In this document: piece by piece, positions 44,998 to 48,056 of the stretch | How the letters are laid out: every line of letters begins with the position of its first letter | Position numbering within the stretch: the first letter of the stretch is position 1 | From: Akkermansiaceae bacterium | GTDB lineage: Bacteria > Verrucomicrobiota > Verrucomicrobiia > Verrucomicrobiales > Akkermansiaceae | Assembly: GCA_025362955.1 (NCBI GenBank) | Contig: JANYFB010000114.1 | Coordinates: 1 to 48,056, forward strand | Length of the DNA: 48,056 nucleotides | Reading direction: 5' to 3' | Notes under the pieces: model-generated | Seen by the model: the letters and a program-made list of their open reading frames with translations, nothing else | Database searches by the model: none | What the model was told of the DNA's origin: nothing | Translations under genes and position numbers: made by a program

Positions 44998-47907
44998 ATG
45001 GCCGATATTCATATTCATAAACTCCGCTCCCACACCAAGAACGGCGAATTCATCGTCAGTGCGCGAGTCGCAGGTGACGATGTTTGGTTCTCGTCCAAGG
45101 ATGTGGAATTGCGAGCCATCCCGGAGGCATTTCTATCCGCATTTCTGATAGCTGCACAGCTTCAGGGGGACCGCCTTTGTTCCGAGAAAGGAGTATGCCG
45201 CAGTTGGTTGGATAATGCCGAAAAACTCCTCCCGGTCACCGCCGATTTGTGGCACCTCAAGGCCCAGACCCCATTCGCCCCGTCTGGAACTCGTGTGACG
45301 GAGTGGAAGGGCAACAGGAAAACCGCGCTGTTCTTCACCTGCGGCACGGACTCATTCCACACTCTGCTAGACCACAGCCCCAAGCCTGACGCATTGATCA
45401 GCGTGTTTGGCTACGACATTGCATTGCACAACCAAGCCCGGCAGGACGAAGCGACAAGATCCCTACAGGATGTCGCCAGATCCCTCGGCATACCTGTGAT
45501 CCAGATTAAGACCAATCTCCGCCAGCACCCCTACTTCAACAAGGCGAAATGGGGCCAGACCCAAGGAAGCGCTGAGGCTGCGGTCGCCCATCTGCTGGAA
45601 CCTTTCTATCAAGACTTCACCCTGAGCTCCAGTAGCCGAATTTCCGAGCCGCAGCCCACTGGATCGAGCTGCCAAACCGACTATTTTTTAGGCTCCAAAA
45701 TAATCAGCTTCCACAAGTGGGGCTCAGACCTCTCACAAGCGGAAAAAATGGAACGGATCGCGGATCACCCGCTAGTCAGACAGCACCTGCGTGTCTGCTG
45801 GCAGACCACGGAACCCGCCTCTAACTGCGGTCGATGCGCAAAGTGCGTGGCCGCCCTGGTTTCTCTAACTTGGGCGGGAAAGTTCGACCTGCTGAAAAAT
45901 CGTTTCCAGGAGATCCCGTCCCTGCCGGAAGCGGTCGCCAAATGGAAACTCGATCCTATCCAATCACCGGATGAACTTGATGCCGTCTATCTGCGGCCCG
46001 AACGCCTGCCGGAACCTCTCCGGGCAGCAATTATCAGTCGCCGCACCTCGTTGCTACGTACGATTCATTCACAGGAAGTTTTGCAATCGTTTCCTCGGCA
46101 CCAACTGTTGGAGGATCGCGTTTTTAAGCCGCTGATGAACCTGTCAAAAGATCATCAGGTCTATTACCACAAAGTTCCCGGAAACGTCGGCGACGACCTG
46201 ATCCACGCTGCAGCGCACCAGTTGTTCCAACGATTCGGCATTACCCTCACGGATCGCCTGGAGGAGGCCGATCAAGTCGTCATGTGCGGCGGCGGAAGCA
46301 TTGGCATCTGGGAGGGATGCGCGAAGTTACGCGAGAAGATTTACGCTCATTGTGAGGCCCGGAGCATTCCCGTGATCCTTCATCCTCAGAGCGTTGGAGG
46401 TGCCGGAGAAAAAATTCCCGAAATTGTCCGCCATCGGTTTGTCAGAGAGTGGGACAGTCTGCCCGCGATGCCCGGTGCCCGACTCATGCCTGATTTGGCA
46501 CTTGGATATCGCTTGGACCGTAATTATGGAACTCCTTTGTTTGATCGCGGGATTTTCCTCCGCAAGGATCTTGAAGGGCGTTTTTCGAACTATCCCGGAA
46601 ACATTGGCGATCCTCCCCATCTGGTTCCCCGAGATTTGCAGGATTATTTCCAGCTCGCTGCCAGCTACCGTCATTTGGTAACGGACCGGTTGCACTTCGC
46701 CATTGCGGGGCTTTTGCTGAAACGCCGCGTTACGCTGCTTCCCAACCATTACCATAAGAATCGGAGTATGTGGGAAACCTGGCTGAAGGATCTTGGTTGT
46801 GAATGGGCTGAAAGCCCAGAACTCGCCTTTGAGAATATTTCTGATACGAAGCCCCTCCCCTACCTCCAGCCGAAATCCTGCCGCCTTGGGATGGTCATGT
46901 GTGTTCATAACGAAGAAAAACTCATCGAAATCAACCTCCGCTACCACCATGCGATAGGGGTGGATGTCGCGTATCTTTTTCTTGATCGTTGCACGGACCG
47001 GACCGAGGAAATTGCCCGCAAATTTCCTTGGGTCCAGATCATTCACCGGGACACCCCGGACGACCCGCATTTTTTCCGAACCCATCAGGTCGCTTGCATG
47101 GACGATGCCTTGCAACTGGCCCGCATTGACGGGTTGGATTGGCTGTTGGGAATCGATGCCGATGAGTTTGCCTTTGCAAATTACGCGGTCGAAGAAGGCA
47201 CACTCAGCGAGCACAATCTAGAACTTCTCCCGCCCCCGCTTCGAGATTCACCACAGGCTCGACGCTGGTTGCGTGCGAATTTGAAATGCTTGCTAGTGGA
47301 CGTTTCTCCCGACATCGATCAAATTTTGTTAGCAACTAGAGAGGCATTGCCATTGCGTTTGCCTGAGGCATCCCCTTTCTGGCGGCAGGAATTTTTTATC
47401 GCCGACGGCGAATACCCTGGAGAGGTTCTTGATCCTGGCACAGGCACCCCTCGGAAGCTGCAGCAGTGGCTCGGACACCGCTTGGGAAAACCCATCATTC
47501 GTACATCGGCTAAGGCTCAGGCACTCAATGCGCATTTGTGGACGAAATGGCAGGGGGCGCGGACTCCTAATTTTGCTTGGGAGTTCCCACTTCCAACGCT
47601 ACGACGCGGCTGGCATGCTCACTACCTCTGTATCGATCCGGCGATTTGGCTGAAAAAATTTCAGGATGTCGCGCGTCATCATGAAGTCTGGCCGAATGGT
47701 TCGCCGGTGCCCTTTCCGAAATTGGAATGGAGCCGTGCAGCCAAAAACTGGAGTGAGACGGATGCGGAAAAATATCTTCGCGAAGGCGTGCAGATCTCCC
47801 GGATCACTGCGGAGAAATGGACCCGCGAACTGAAGGGGGTGATCCACCATCCGATACTCGGCGGTATGCTTGATGAGGTAATGGCTGTCACCATGGCTAT
47901 CGCCTGA
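44998..47907 (+). CDS. Three-module protein: QueC-like ATP-pyrophosphatase, pyruvyl transferase, glycosyltransferase
   Basis: The 969-residue protein has no signal peptide. Residues about 105-300 resemble an N-type ATP-pyrophosphatase: ALFFTCGTDSFHTLLDH replaces the usual SGGxDS loop. Four cysteines follow (C267 and CGRCAKC at 277-283), like the zinc site of QueC. Residues about 385-615 resemble polysaccharide pyruvyl transferases: KVPGNVGDDLIHAAAHQLF, then VVMCGGGSIGIWEG, then LVTDRLHFAIAGLLLKRRV. Residues about 628-900 resemble the GT2-like (Glyco_tranf_2_4) fold: LGMVMCVHNEEKLIEINLRY, then FLDRCTDRTEEIARKF, and the metal-binding acidic motif GIDADEF at 718-724. A single chain could thus activate, pyruvylate and transfer sugar units of a surface glycan. 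The modules' joint action is inference. Confidence 0.8.
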   Translation: MADIHIHKLRSHTKNGEFIVSARVAGDDVWFSSKDVELRAIPEAFLSAFLIAAQLQGDRLCSEKGVCRSWLDNAEKLLPVTADLWHLKAQTPFAPSGTRVTEWKGNRKTALFFTCGTDSFHTLLDHSPKPDALISVFGYDIALHNQARQDEATRSLQDVARSLGIPVIQIKTNLRQHPYFNKAKWGQTQGSAEAAVAHLLEPFYQDFTLSSSSRISEPQPTGSSCQTDYFLGSKIISFHKWGSDLSQAEKMERIADHPLVRQHLRVCWQTTEPASNCGRCAKCVAALVSLTWAGKFDLLKNRFQEIPSLPEAVAKWKLDPIQSPDELDAVYLRPERLPEPLRAAIISRRTSLLRTIHSQEVLQSFPRHQLLEDRVFKPLMNLSKDHQVYYHKVPGNVGDDLIHAAAHQLFQRFGITLTDRLEEADQVVMCGGGSIGIWEGCAKLREKIYAHCEARSIPVILHPQSVGGAGEKIPEIVRHRFVREWDSLPAMPGARLMPDLALGYRLDRNYGTPLFDRGIFLRKDLEGRFSNYPGNIGDPPHLVPRDLQDYFQLAASYRHLVTDRLHFAIAGLLLKRRVTLLPNHYHKNRSMWETWLKDLGCEWAESPELAFENISDTKPLPYLQPKSCRLGMVMCVHNEEKLIEINLRYHHAIGVDVAYLFLDRCTDRTEEIARKFPWVQIIHRDTPDDPHFFRTHQVACMDDALQLARIDGLDWLLGIDADEFAFANYAVEEGTLSEHNLELLPPPLRDSPQARRWLRANLKCLLVDVSPDIDQILLATREALPLRLPEASPFWRQEFFIADGEYPGEVLDPGTGTPRKLQQWLGHRLGKPIIRTSAKAQALNAHLWTKWQGARTPNFAWEFPLPTLRRGWHAHYLCIDPAIWLKKFQDVARHHEVWPNGSPVPFPKLEWSRAAKNWSETDAEKYLREGVQISRITAEKWTRELKGVIHHPILGGMLDEVMAVTMAIA

Positions 47908-47945
47908 TCCGACTTCCAAGTTTGTCAGATCCGCCTTATCCCAGC

Positions 47946-47982
47946 AAAAAAAGAGCCCGGCTCCAATTGCTTGGAGCCGGGC
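47946..47982 (-). terminator. Intrinsic terminator of an rRNA operon
   Basis: There is a perfect 12-base stem, GCCCGGCTCCAA (47955-47966), and its complement (47971-47982) with a four-base loop. Read on the minus strand it is followed by CTCTTTTTTT. It lies just downstream of the 5S rRNA end and is a textbook rho-independent terminator. Confidence 0.9.
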
Positions 47983-47984
47983 AT

Positions 47985-48056
47985 ATACCTGGCGACGACC
48001 TACTCTCACAAGACCTATCGTCTCACTACCATTGGCGCTGCGGCGTTTCACTTCCG
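47985..48056 (-). rRNA. 5S ribosomal RNA, 3' part (runs off the right edge)
   Basis: Read on the minus strand, this contains GTGAGAGTAGGTCGTCGCCA and then GG, which matches the conserved 3' third of bacterial 5S rRNA ('GAGAGTAGG...GCCAGG'). An inner GGTAGTGAG stretch also fits. The rest of the molecule, and presumably 23S and 16S, lie beyond the window on the right. The 3' end is placed within a few bases. Confidence 0.85.

Overview
The window looks like chromosomal DNA from a Verrucomicrobia-type bacterium of the PVC group. The basis is gene content. There is a DUF1592-type cytochrome gene paired with a Tat-exported DUF1552 gene, and a large secreted protein with a beta-propeller-like front and a C-terminal heme c. 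There is also a DUF4331 protein next to a TPR protein, many secreted enzymes, and few clear Shine-Dalgarno sequences. Base composition is GC-rich but not extreme. A partial 5S rRNA and its terminator lie at the right end, so an rRNA operon on the minus strand points into the window from the right.

Left edge (1-933): a decayed patch with the start of an ISAs1-like transposase, a second transposase-like C-terminal remnant and a frameshifted C-terminal piece of a secreted protein. Next (934-5402) come a glycoside hydrolase family 1 protein that carries a solute-binding domain inside it in swapped order, DNA-3-methyladenine glycosylase (tag) and, divergent from it, glycyl-tRNA synthetase.

5540-8203 is read here as an integron cassette array without an integrase in view (a CALIN). 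It has four or five small minus-strand genes, each starting a few bases after a GTT-type core site and ending at an attC-like imperfect palindrome. Three products have export signals and none has a recognised function. A VapBC toxin-antitoxin pair with a clear palindromic operator sits between the array and mutS.

9262-22784 holds mutS, a secreted GH13 alpha-amylase, an SbmA/YddA-like ABC exporter, two small secreted proteins, an ActP-type sodium:solute symporter with its small DUF485-like partner, and the DUF4331/TPR pair. 22816-28669 is all minus strand. It contains tsaB and a four-gene unit (DUF1592 cytochrome, DUF1552, alpha/beta hydrolase, short tyrosine phosphatase), two of whose junctions are 4-base ATGA overlaps.

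28873-33642 is a complete predicted trans-4-hydroxy-L-proline catabolic operon: an FAD D-hydroxyproline dehydrogenase, the 2-epimerase, the DHDPS-family deaminase and the 2-oxoglutarate semialdehyde dehydrogenase. Together they would feed hydroxyproline into 2-oxoglutarate. Then follow an MgtC-family membrane protein, an enlarged adenylate-kinase-like protein, rhamnulokinase, a secreted CE1-like esterase, a tiny membrane protein, an RNase H-fold nuclease, an HlyD-type adaptor, the heme c protein and asnS.

Fourteen bases after asnS starts a 969-residue protein that joins a QueC-like ATP-pyrophosphatase module, a polysaccharide pyruvyl transferase and a glycosyltransferase in one chain. The strongest leads are the permuted GH1/solute-binding fusion, this three-module surface-glycan protein and the cassette array. 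All identifications come from reading motifs by eye; no database search was run.
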